Origin: Balanoglossus misakiensis
Taxonomy: Eukaryota; Hemichordata
DNA: 64,000 bases
Direction: 5' to 3'
Assembly (NCBI GenBank): GCA_040954595.2
Contig: CM082597.2
Location: 9,486,001 to 9,550,000 of the forward strand
This document shows, in pieces, positions 26,501-36,400 of this stretch. The translations under genes and the position numbers were made by a program. Position 1 is the stretch's first letter. Each line of letters begins with the position of its first letter. The notes beneath the pieces are model-generated. The model did not search any database. It was not told the DNA's origin and saw nothing but the letters and a program-made list of their open reading frames with translations.

Positions 26501-29500
26501 AAATCACTCTTTGGGTCTTGAAGTTAACGTATGTTACTATCTTGCATTGCGTATCACCCTCTGTGCTTAGATAACAGGCAAGTAAAAGTGACGAGTGGGC
26601 GTGTACCCCTAACCCAACTCAGTCGATTTTTTTCGGCTTTTCGAAGTTAAGCCGAAGACTTATCTTGATGTGGACAAATAGTCTTTCACACCTTTGTAAA
26701 TCCTCTGCCTGTAATGTGAGGCAAGGGCTTCCTTTGCTTTGAACACTGTTTATGTAGCTTGCCTTTGTCTGTGGACTTAATTACATGTACTCATGGACCG
26801 CAAATTACACTTTACTGTAAACAGAATGGTACACTACGACGTAGTGTACTTGTTTGTCCATATGCAAATACCTTCGCCTGGCTCGAGTGCGAAGTGGCTC
26901 CCTGATCACTGGGCTTTAGACCGGATTTAACCTCGATCTTCAAATGGGTCCTAAAACCATTGGGGCGTTTGCCCGAGCAGGGGCTCTTACCCGGGCAAGT
27001 ACGGTACATGCTTGCTGTAATCACACTGACTGATCATCTAGTTATGAAGAGCCCACAACTCATGCACCCTTTTTCATGAGGAGTTCCACACATTTGACTT
27101 TGAAGTAGTTTTATTCTATCAAAATAGCAGATGTACTTACCAGAGCAGAGTTTTGTAGATAGATTTCATGATCATCAAGACTGCACTGTATCCTTACTTC
27201 TAATAATTTCTTCAGAGTACTCAAGGGTTCAGCTATGTCCATCATTTGTGTGATGACATTCAGTGCTGTTGCTGGTACTGTTACAGTAATTGTCTCAGGG
27301 CTGCAAATGTCATCATACAAAAAGACTTGGTTCAGTCATCCAGGAAATCAAGTTATTGCTACATGCAATTGTAATTGTCTCCAGTCCTAATTCATCATCC
27401 TTCCACGAATGGTCAGGAAATGTTAGATTAAAAATGTGTATCAAGCCCAGTTTTCCCCTACATGGGCTTTCAGTAGCGCCCTCTTTCTATCATAGTTTTT
27501 TATGTGGATTCATTTTCCCATGAGGCACTAGGGCTGTGCATGCGTTTTCATAGATTAGACGGCCACCACGCCATGCAACTTTTACATTTAGGACTCGACC
27601 CCACAGATATAAGATTGTTTTCTTCTTTTTTGGACTCTACACCGTAGGAACGCTGATCTATTTGTTTAATCGGATTTGTTTGTTATTCCGGTCTATTTGT
27701 TCATTCTGACCGATATTTGGCTCTGAAATTGTTTGATGTTGTTTTATGATGATTGCTCATATACACTGATGCCATGCTGTTGAACGTTCGCCCAATCTGA
27801 TGTGGTTTTTCTGTAAACAGTTTCACCGTGTGCATACATCGTGAATAAATCGGTCTGTTCTAAAGCAACTGAAAGGCTGTTTGTCTCTTCCTTGTGTGTG
27901 TGGTAGACACTAGCGGGACCCCCAACAGTGAAAATCTGTGGACCGTCAGGAGGCAGTGAAAATCTGTTTCCGTCAAGCCAGAGGCCAGAAGTGAAAATCC
28001 GTGGTCGTACATCGAATGAAAGGCAGGAAGTGAAAAACCTGTGTCTGTGAGCGGGAGGCAGCGAAAATAAATACAGAAATAAAGCTGCAAGCAGCATTGT
28101 CGGGGTCCAAGCACAAAAATGATGGGCAGAAGGTAGTCTACCAGCACGCCAAATGTGAAGTCAATCTGACTTGTAGTTTCTGAGATCTGTGATTTGCATT
28201 TTTTCAGAAAATCCAATATGGCCACCAGGTCATGTGACTAATTAAAAATTCAAGGGTTCAATGCACAACTACTCATTGACCTTGACCACTGTAGCAAGTT
28301 TGAGAAGTGTACCTGCAGCGGTGTCTGAGATCTAGAGCAACAAAGAATTGACACAAGAATAAAGAAAGAAAGAAAGAAAGACTGAAAAATTCCAACGAAA
28401 CCAAGAGGGGTCCAAGCGCTGCAGGCGCGTGGACCCCTAATTATATTAAGATGAGTACATACAACGGTGAAGCACCACCAGACATCGGAGAAAGCTCCAC
28501 AAATAGAAATGAACTGGACAGAGTTGAAGGAGAAGCAAGTCAACATCTAGAAAACGACGAATCAACAAAGGAAGTTGTACAAACAACCCCGCCAACAACA
28601 CAAGGTGGGTCACACCCTAATCCAGAGGACGCAGTGGAAGGGCGCCATCAACGGAGAAAAAGGCCTACATTCAAAGCATTACAGATTCCATATTGTCAGC
28701 TGAGAAAGATATGTAGATAATGTGGAGCAAACCAAATGAAACAATACTGAAACTCAGAGAAAATAGCAACCCAAGCGATGAACTCATTTCTGAAGTAAAG
28801 ACACTTGCACATGAATAATATTCATGTGCAAGTATCTTTACAGCATCATATTATATGATGCCATATGGCAGAAACTGCATGAACTTTATGAACAAGACAA
28901 AAACAATGAAGTCGGTGATTACAAAGAACACAACACACCTGAACATAATACTATAGAAACACGGACATGATCGATAGTGAGCTGAGAGATATATCAATCA
29001 GAAAAACACAACAAAGTCATGATCACAGCAGCCCAGCCCCTGAGAAAGCAATTTCCATTGTGGGCACTCAATTATCAATCACGTCTTCAAGGGCCAGTCT
29101 CATAAGATAAGAGCCCAGGTATTAGCAGCAGCGGCAGCAGCAGCCAAAGAGGCAGAGTTTGAAATAAATATTTGCTAGGAAAACGGCAGAGCTGACATCC
29201 ACAGCCGTCAGACAAAGAGCTGAAAATGAACTGAGGGAAGCTGAGTGCAGTGCTGACCTCCAAATCTTGCAAGCTGAGTCAGAGAAAAGAGGCGCGGTAG
29301 CGAAGGCAACAGCAGATATCTATGAACAGGTATTGTGTGAGGAAGCCATACAAGCGCCACCCACAACACCACAACAAACTGCAAATTGCCATGCCCTACG
29401 CTACAGCGCCCTCTCTGGACAAGACCAGACACAACCCCACCCAACTGTGGATTACCCTGTATCTACACAGCACAGACAGACGGATGTCCATACACTGCCA

Positions 29501-31343
29501 CAAGACACTTATGAACCAAGATGCAGCTGAACACCCTCGTCCAAATGGGTTCATCAAACTTTTAGCTCGTCAACGCTTGCCACTACAGGAACCGGAAGTG
29601 TATGGTGGTGACCCCATCATGTTCCTCCCATGGAAAAGAACATTGGATTCGATGGTAGACAGCTTGTGTACCAACATCTGAGAAACTGTCATTTCTGAGC
29701 AAATATACCAAAGGCGACCCGAAGACAATAGTAGATCGATTTAGACTGAGATATATACAAAATGTAGAAACAGCCTACAGCAGCGCTTGGAAAGAATTAA
29801 AAGCAGTGATCACCGCTGTCATCATTAGGAAGCTGACTGCTTTCCTAAAGTTTTGACCGGACAACGGCCTGAAATTACTTGAACTGGCTGATCTGCAGAA
29901 CGATACACTAGCCCACATGAATGAACTTCCTGGCCTGTGTACACTCAACACACCCAATGGACTGAACCCGGTGATAGAAAAGTTGGCAGCCTTCATCCTC
30001 AATAAATGGCGACAGAAAGTGTCCGCTTACAAAAAAGCCCAAAAAGAAGTTTTCATCATTCAGCTACTAGAGCACAAAATGATCCTGACATCCCAAACTA
30101 GGCGGTTCATCATTTGCCGTAAGAACCAAATCCAGCCAACCATCGAGACCAACCACTCGTGTCCATGTGACAAGGATATCTGGTGATGGGAAACACTGTC
30201 ACTTCCACGATGCCCCTGGACATGACCTCACAGAATGTAAAGCATTCATGAAGAAAACTTCAGACGAAAGGACTGAGCTGTATAAGAAGAAAGGAATGTG
30301 CTTCAAATGTACACAAAGGCACCTGGCGAAAGACTGTAACACTAAAATAGAATGCGAGACCTGCAAAAGCAAGAAACACGTGACCTGTCTTCACCGCCAA
30401 CCCACTGAGATGACCAAACAATCCCAGCGTTGTCACCGGTCGACATGAAGACGAAGATATGGAGACAGAAACAGTCACAAAATGCACCAAATAGAAGAAA
30501 TGTCCAGCTGGCTGCTCCTGCACAACTACTTGTGGAGGAAACAAGCTTGTTTCCAAGAGCCTACAAACCATCCTTATCTTATATACACTGTATGCAATTA
30601 AGGGAAAGAGGCTCCCTACACCTCAATTATAAATTTCTTAAAGAAATTTAATTATAAATTTCTTAAAGAAATTAAAATAATAGTATAGTGTTGCAATAAA
30701 GAAATGTATGAAATTTTTTTTGTAAAATAAAGGGCGCGAAACTATATTTTAATGAACTCAAAAGCAAATTAACCCAATGTTTGAGAGGAAAATTTAACTT
30801 TTGCCACTCAAAGTTAGCAGAGGGGTGGGGTGGCAAGTACTCTGCCCTTGTACACTAGACAAACCAGCCAATAAATGAAATGTGGCGAGGAATTAAGGGA
30901 TAGGTATGGATATAAGAAAATTTTGTAAAATAAAGAGCTCAATTTTCTGGACTCAAAAGCAGAAGTTTGGGGGCAAAAGTATGTGACCCCCCCCCCCTCC
31001 CCCCTAAAGGTTTCGGGAGGAAAAGATGACCCCCCCCCCCCCCTTTGGATTTCAAAATTTCAGTTACATGTACACCCCCCCCCAAAAAAAAAGCTGAATG
31101 ACACCCTGTCTATACCGAAAACCTTTTTCTGCCCCTTTCTGCCATAGAACCCACATTAAAAGAACCTCTACACGTATAAACTGGACACCTCTACAAACCA
31201 AATGATTTCTTCAGTCCTGTTGGTGTTCGGTTTAGACAGGTTTTTCTGAATAAATTTATCAATTACCTTGGTAATGTTGCTTCTTCTGATTTTGCCTTCT
31301 TCGCTTCTTCCTCCTCAATACCTGCATCACTAGCTCTCTTCAT
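14504..31343 (-). CDS. GABPA: GA-binding protein alpha chain, ETS transcription factor
   Basis: Ten coding exons on the minus strand: 31343-31267, 27300-27141, 24478-24394, 23619-23533, 22344-22207, 19887-19684, 19021-18971, 18482-18444, 16272-16141, 14880-14504. They total 1350 nt, coding for 449 residues (human about 454), and all phases agree. Order of domains: a short acidic N-terminus; the OST ubiquitin-like domain, about residues 28-110 ([20 protein letters not shown]); an acidic linker; the PNT/SAM domain, about 183-250 ([20 protein letters not shown]); a Ser/Thr/Pro linker with SPGNRTG; and the ETS DNA-binding domain, about 328-412 ([38 protein letters not shown]). A C-terminal helix that in vertebrates binds the beta subunit follows. 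The tail is shorter than in vertebrates and has a QQQQQ run. Family role: nuclear activator of GGAA promoters, including ribosomal and mitochondrial genes, as an alpha/beta tetramer. Exons of 39 and 51 nt encode the variable linker. Confidence 0.97.
17020..17654. mobile_element. Element with 72-bp GC-rich inverted ends in a GABPA intron
   Basis: The arm 17,020-17,092 (CACAGGCGCTCAAGACGATC...) is matched in reverse by 17,583-17,654 with few mismatches, including a G-rich/C-rich block of GGGGTGGGGG type. About 490 bp of unrelated sequence lies between. No ORF of note. Confidence 0.65.
20486..20907. repeat. Interspersed repeat 'AGGTCCCATGCC', copy A
   Basis: About 420 bp nearly identical to 26,467-26,909 in direct orientation (AGGTCCCATGCCATGCCC start, TCGATTTTTTTCGGCTTTTC in the middle, GTGGCTCCCTGATCAC end). 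Both copies start right after TTAA. A related start occurs near 36,520. No coding capacity. Confidence 0.85.
21051..21838. mobile_element. TTAA-flanked non-autonomous DNA transposon (GATGGGTCACC ends)
   Basis: TTAA at 21,047-21,050 and 21,839-21,842 flank an element starting GATGGGTCACCCGTATCTTT and ending AAAGATACGGGTGACCCATC. The inverted ends are long (about 140 bp, with AGGGGCTAGTT / AACTAGTTACCAGCCCC inside). Length 788 bp, no transposase. A TTAA target is known for piggyBac and Kolobok superfamilies. Confidence 0.8.
22545..23420. mobile_element. MITE-like element with TACCGTAAATTCT ends
   Basis: The left end TACCGTAAATTCTCGCAATT then AAGCGCCA is mirrored at the right end by TGGCGCTTAATTGCTAGAAT then TTACGGTA. 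Further internal TGGCGC blocks pair across the element. About 876 bp, no coding sequence, within a GABPA intron, with a C-run at 23,229-23,242. Confidence 0.7.
25265..25500. repeat. 'GGTCCCAT' repeat family, copy 2
   Basis: Uninterrupted copy of the repeat split by a MITE at 11.5-12.0 kb. It runs from GCATATTTTTGGCGATGACA to CAAATGGGACCTAA, with a short GACATACA-rich tract near its end. Confidence 0.75.
25860..26462. mobile_element. TTAA-flanked non-autonomous element (AGCCCCAGTATTTCTCG ends)
   Basis: TTAA at 25,856-25,859 and 26,463-26,466. The left end AGCCCCAGTATTTCTCG is mirrored by CGAGAAATACTGTGGCT. 603 bp, no ORF with family similarity. It abuts copy B of the AGGTCCCATGCC repeat, sharing the right TTAA. 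Confidence 0.75.
26467..26909. repeat. Interspersed repeat 'AGGTCCCATGCC', copy B
   Basis: Direct-orientation near-copy of 20,486-20,907, with a small insertion near 26,790 (ACATGTACTC) and a second (ACACTACGACGT) near 26,830. It lies directly against the TTAA element on its left. Confidence 0.85.
27535..27909 (+). mobile_element. Possible 5' LTR of the BEL/Pao element
   Basis: The segment begins TGTGCATGCG and ends GGTAGACA. It carries AATAAA at 27,844 followed by a GT-rich stretch, as in an R-U5 region, and lies upstream of the gag remnant in the same orientation. The exact ends are not proven because no partner LTR is visible. Confidence 0.35.
27925..28070 (+). repeat. Leader repeats CAGTGAAAATCTGT
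   Basis: Five imperfect copies of (G)CAGTGAAAATCYGT spaced by about 25-35 bp between the putative LTR and the gag remnant. They probably belong to the retrotransposon leader. Confidence 0.5.
28082..28440. mobile_element. Short interspersed element with GGGGTCCAAGC ends
   Basis: The left side has GCTGCAAGCAGCATTGTCGG then GGTCCAAGC. The right end folds as GGGGTCCAAGCGCTGCAGGC then GCGTGGACCCC. A short AAAG microsatellite lies near 28,360. It separates the BEL/Pao leader from gag, so it is a later insertion. Confidence 0.5.
28451..30580 (+). mobile_element. Decayed BEL/Pao gag
   Basis: The frame opens at 28,451 with an acidic N-terminus and is broken repeatedly by stops and frameshifts. The middle holds [20 protein letters not shown] (about 29,575-29,635), the conserved gag entry of BEL/Pao elements. 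It is followed by [13 protein letters not shown], a helical stretch, and a zinc-knuckle region at 30,180-30,410 ([18 protein letters not shown], then [15 protein letters not shown] and [14 protein letters not shown]). No protease or reverse transcriptase follows. It lies antisense in the first coding intron of GABPA. Confidence 0.75.
30590..31090. repeat. Repeat with TACACTGTATGCAAT start and C-runs, copy 1
   Basis: Shares TATACACTGTATGCAAT, CACCTCAATTATA, GTTGCAATAAAGAAAT, AATTTTGTAAAATA, AATGAACTCAAA and TACACTAGACAAACCAG with 52,615-53,000. Both copies are neighbours of GACCCCCCC-type runs (30,988-31,083 here). Confidence 0.7.
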
Positions 31344-31398
31344 TCTTAATAAAATGATCACAAAACATGTGAATGCAAAATATATAACACAGCTAATA

Positions 31399-31973
31399 GC
31401 TGTAATGCAGTGATTGTACCGGGTGCTGCTAGGTTGACTGGTGTGTTCGCAGCCTACCGCTACAAGGCCTTATGTATAATTTCTCAATCAACTTTCTGTT
31501 GTCAGCTCAGTTACTTGGTAATAACTATTACCTCCGATAAAATTTGAAAACCACGTGGTAGCATCCCCCCAAAACACCTCCAATGACCAAATTTTCCCCC
31601 GAAGTGTCCTGCTTCCGTTAAAAATCCAATAAATCCACTGAAGTTTCACCGTTGTGTTCAAACTTATCCACGTTTGAACAAACATGACGGAACACATCGG
31701 CCGAATTTCAGTGGATTTATCAGTTTTTTAATGGAAGCAGGGAACTTTGGGGGGAAATTTGGGCATCAGAGGTGTTTTCGGGGGGGGGGGGGGGTGCAAC
31801 CATGTGATTGTGATTGTGGTTTTCAAATTTTATCGGATATAAGAGTTAAACCACGTAACTGAGCTGACAACAGAAAGTTGATTGGGAAATTACACATAAG
31901 GCCTTGTAGCGGGAGGGCTGCGAACACACCAGTCAACCTAGCAGCACCTGCTACAATCTTTGCAGCTAATAAC
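31399..31973. mobile_element. Long foldback element upstream of GABPA exon 1
   Basis: Arms of about 275 bp (31,399-31,680 and 31,690-31,973) are inverted copies: GGTGCTGCTAGGTTGACTGG at the outer end, TACAAGGCCTTATGT, CAACTTTCTGTTGTCAGCTC, GATAAAATTTGAAAACCAC and AAATCCACTGAA towards the centre. The spacer is nearly absent. It sits 56 bp from the GABPA start codon. Its outer tips recur alone at 32,388 and 55,085. Confidence 0.85.
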
Positions 31974-32387
31974 ACATATAGATGTATACTATACTGCATG
32001 TATTGCCAATCGGCCAAGCTAGTTTTTTGCTTTTACTTGGCAAATAAAGGTTTCAAAGACTGGTCAGCAAGTAATAATATTGAAAACTCATCTATGAGTC
32101 TGCAACCACCGACGGCTGTTTACAAATTACACAGGCAGTCTGTCAGTGCGGACCTGCATAGATGGCACTGTCACAGAAATAGAAGAAGTCAAGAGAATCG
32201 CATTGGATACACATTTTGGAGACGGTTTTTGCTCGCTCACAAAAAGCCACATCGGCAGTATTCATAACATGCTATTCTTTCTGCATCAGAACCAGATCCA
32301 AAGTGCCTTACAGTGCCGTTTCGGGTAGCTGCAGTTCAGTAGCTCGAGGTTTTGCCGTCTAACACAAAATCAAGGCAAAACCTAGCT

Positions 32388-32455
32388 GCAATGATTGTAG
32401 CAGGTGCTGCTAGGTTGACTGGTGTGTTCGCAGCCGCTACAATCATTGCAGCTGT
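32388..32455. mobile_element. Hairpin tip of the foldback family
   Basis: GCTGCAATGATTGTAG and its reverse complement CTACAATCATTGCAGC flank the GGTGCTGCTAGGTTGACTGG...TTCGCAGCC tip sequence. The outside is also paired: GCTCGAGGTTTTGC (32,341) with GCAAAACCTCGAGC (32,456-32,469). Confidence 0.75.
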
Positions 32456-32829
32456 GCAAAACCTCGAGCTGTGTAACCAGGCGAGAGCGAACGTTTCAAC
32501 CACTGCCAAAATGGCCATACATGCTACATTTGCTTATGTCATTAAATATTTATATAAACTGGCGTTTTATGAGTCTGGTGTTAAAATATGTGCATTTCAA
32601 AGTCTTTGTGCAATGTCACAAACACATAATCAAAATCGAAATTAACACTTCCTGTTCTGACATGTGCAGTGCAGTTGTGTATGAGGAACGACAACATGGG
32701 AGCGAAGCCGTTTGAGATCATCGTGATCGAGCAATCTGACACATATTATTCGAATAAATGGCGCTCACTAGACCATAAACTAAACCAAAATCTTTACAAA
32801 TAGTCACGTGAGGGGGAATACAATAAAAT

Positions 32830-33419
32830 ATACCTGACTTTGTCGTCAAGATACCTGCTATCCGCAAAAAAAGTCGACGATTTACCACAACAGACAGATG
32901 AAAACAGGAAACCAGAATGACGCCGAAGGAAATGGTTGAAGTCATGTGACAGGATGTGTGTTGGGAGAATTAGTATCTAGATCTGGCTGGGGTCGTCAGA
33001 AATTGAAATTTTGGACTCGTTTAAATAAACGTCAGGCAAAACATGGCTCATTTCGGGAAAATAGTAGTGGAGCACATACATATATGCAGACAATTTTATC
33101 CTGTACTGAACAAAAATATATCCCTTTCTCAGTTTCTGTGTACACATGTATGCAGCGCGCATCATTTGTAGCTGTGCATACATGGTATTACTTCAGTGCT
33201 TAAAAGAAAATAAGTATGAATTTCACAGTTGGCAACCTTTTGATTAAGACCTGAATTTTCACAAAATTGTATAAAATTAAAGCGCAATTCGTGCAAAGCA
33301 GTAAAATCACAATCTCGTACAATCCCGTATATATACGCGAGACTACAAAGCCGCCATTTTGAAAAGGTGTTGATGGTTTTGTTGTGAATATTGGCCATGC
33401 GAGAGGAACTGGAACTGTC
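32830..33419. promoter_or_regulatory. Candidate shared promoter of GABPA and RBBP5
   Basis: Between the two head-to-head genes. GCCGCCATTTTG at 33,350-33,361, about 60 bp before the RBBP5 start codon, fits the YY1 site common just downstream of metazoan start sites. On the minus strand a possible GABPA untranslated first exon ends near 32,834 with an AG|GTATAT donor and contains GGAA (ETS-type) sequences. A CACGTG box lies at 32,805. Transcription starts are inferred, not shown. Confidence 0.4.
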
Positions 33420-36400
33420 ATGAACCTCGCTCTATTAGGTAAATTTACGTCTTACTATTCATTTGTTGTGATGTTCCAAAATTAAGCAGTGGTATAACAT
33501 GTTTTGTTGTTCTTTTTTATTTCAGAAAGTTTTGGCCAGAACTATCCAGAGGTGAGTCGACGATTGTTATTGTATTTTTATTTTGGCTGAGTGTATACGG
33601 AGACATTTCCTTCATCAGGAGAAACTCTTGTTATTGATATTGGGGACATGTTGAACATTGCTCCATGTAATTGTATAGCAGTCTGTCATAGCCGATCGTG
33701 ACATTGGATTTTGAGGCATTCTTCCAATCGTGAGACATGCATTGCATTTGTAACTAAAGGGATGCAATGCAATGTCTACAATGCAATGTTGATCATGTGC
33801 ACTTACATGCAACTGATGATGGGGTGGTTCTATTAGTATTGGGGCCGTTTTTGCGGCTTGAGCGTCTTACAGCGGCTTGCGTGATGGCAATAGGGGTCAT
33901 GGTGCAAGCCACTGCCTGACGTTTATGCCGCAGCGGCACAACCAACCAGGCCCTAAGGGCTACACAAGTATTTCAGCTACATAACTCAATGTGATGGCCC
34001 TGGCCTGACCTAAAGTCTGATGCAGGAGTTTTGTAAACAGCATGCCTAAAATAATACTAATAATAATAGTAGTGATTTCTTCTATAGCACATATCCATAA
34101 TTGTTCTCAAGCCGTCAAGGTGCTTTACACTCATTACCCCTGATCATTGGACTATGGACTTAATTTAATTTAAAGGGGAAATCCGGCGTAGCTGATTTCT
34201 ACCTAATTTGGTAGCTTTGAGGTCACTCTTTCAGAAAAAAACATATTCGCAGTGTATAAGTCGCGCGATTTTTTACAAAATCGAGGGAAAGTTGGCAGAA
34301 TTTCCAATTTGGCGTTTACTGTAATTTGAATCATGGGAAAAAAGTGCCAGGACCAACTTCCGCCCACCATGGTGCGGGTGATACTATTTTCCGATTGGTG
34401 TCACTGCGTCACAGGCTAAGCGTATTTGTATATTTTTCATGGGTTATAGCTCATAAAAACTGTCAATAGATGAAACATTTACAACTTTGCTGATGATTGT
34501 TTATCAACTGATGCAAAGAACAAACAATAGCTATGAAAATACGCTAGACCAGATTTCCCCTTTAATTCAACACGCTGGAGAGCAAACAACAACTCACATG
34601 GACTAGTTATATTCTGTGAAACAGTGAAACGACAAAACATGATGATACCATTATTAAAATAGGGGCCAGTCATCAAGATGATGGCTTATGATTTCTCTAA
34701 GTAGGTGTCCAAATAAAAACGTAAGGGAGCCAAGAAAACTACTGCAGGACAGATAAATTATTTTCTCGGAAATTCAATATTAGAATCAAACGCTCTTTGG
34801 CATTGGAAACAAACGGCGGGTCGCCAGTTCCTGGTCTGGGCACTTGTACTAGTGGTAGAGTCGTGTGCGCGCGCACGTATACACTGTGTATATGTAGCAG
34901 TATGGCATGAGTTTTTCTGAAAAAGTGGAGAAATATATGATAGAAACTAAATAGGTTTGTTGTATGTCAGCTCTACTGTCTTTCTCTTACCGATACGATT
35001 CTAACCGGAACACTGAGGCTTCGTATAGGGTAAGAGAAAGGCAGAAGAAGAAGAAAAAAGGCTGACCGACAACCTTTTCTATCAAATCCCTGAATAAATC
35101 AGTGTGGTCCAAGGAAAATCACAGCGAGTTTAGAACACAAACATTGAGTGCTAACATAATCGACCCATGCTGATGTTTCAAGTCGGACTCAACTCAGCGA
35201 TTTTACAATGCTTGCCACTGAGACGGGTTTTAAGACTCTTGTGTTAAATCAGCATTATTATGTTGTCAAAAATGGAATTCTAGTCTGGAATTGTATGATT
35301 TCCCAACAATAGTTTCTCTTGTAATACTGAATGAAACTGGATTAACCACAGGTCTGGGTTTCAACTTGCCTATTTCAAATAATGTAGGTTATTACAATAC
35401 AAGCTCAAATGTTGCCAGTAAAGTTTTTTTTAAAGCAGTAGAATCCAGTGGGAACTAATTGTTGGATGGGAAAATTGATGTACACTGTCATCCTTGTTGG
35501 TCCACATTGCCGATTATAAACTAGTCTGGTATCTGGCCGTATACGGCTAGATTCTAGACTAATTATAAACAGGAGCTTGTCTACCATTTGGTGGTGGATT
35601 TGCTTCTCAGGCATTGGGCCTGTCTTCTTTCTTATTGCTGAACTGGTGTCTGGATTTTCTTTTCTTTTTTTCTGCCAACTTTTGCTTGCGATTACTGCTT
35701 AGCTATCACTTCACCTTTGTTCTCCATGCTATGATTGTTCACAACATCTAAAGAGATAAAGGTACACTCTGTCTCATTTTAACTTTAATGCTACTGGGTG
35801 TCAAACCTGCTTGAGTGTCAAGTCCTTAAGGCCAGGAAGAAAAAATTAATTGTTCATCGGAATCGCCGCTTCTACTGTTGCTGATTTGGAATTTTTTTTT
35901 TTTTTGGATCTCGGCAAATTCTACTTCCACGTTTAATACAAAATTCTTAGTACTGCCGCTGGTGGCCAGAATATGTTGTGCAAACACCAACTGTAAATGT
36001 AATGGCCTATGTTATTGTTGGGAAATATAGTATTGAATTCAGTTACAAGTACATGTATCAGTGTTTTTGTCTGAGATATTTCTGGTAAAAAGGGAAACAA
36101 TTATCTCGCCTTGTCTGCATCTGTGCAAATATGTCAGAGAACCGCATTTACCTTCAGCCTAAAAAAAAAAAAAAAAAATATTCACTCGTCGCTCCTGGAA
36201 CTTGGTCCAAAAAATTCGATGAACAATTTATTTTTTCTTCCTGGCTTAAAGTACGTATTTGGCCCCTTTTTCTTCAAAAATGCATTTTGAATGTCTTGAC
36301 ATGGCTCGCATACGTACTTAGACACACTTGGCAGTCTGAGCCCCCCTAAAAATGTACCAAATCGCACTGGTTTGTACTGTATTGGTCTGAGGGTCTTGTA

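Noticed and set aside
27744-28225. Overlapping minus-strand open frames
   Set aside because: Antisense to the putative BEL/Pao LTR and leader; low-complexity translation.
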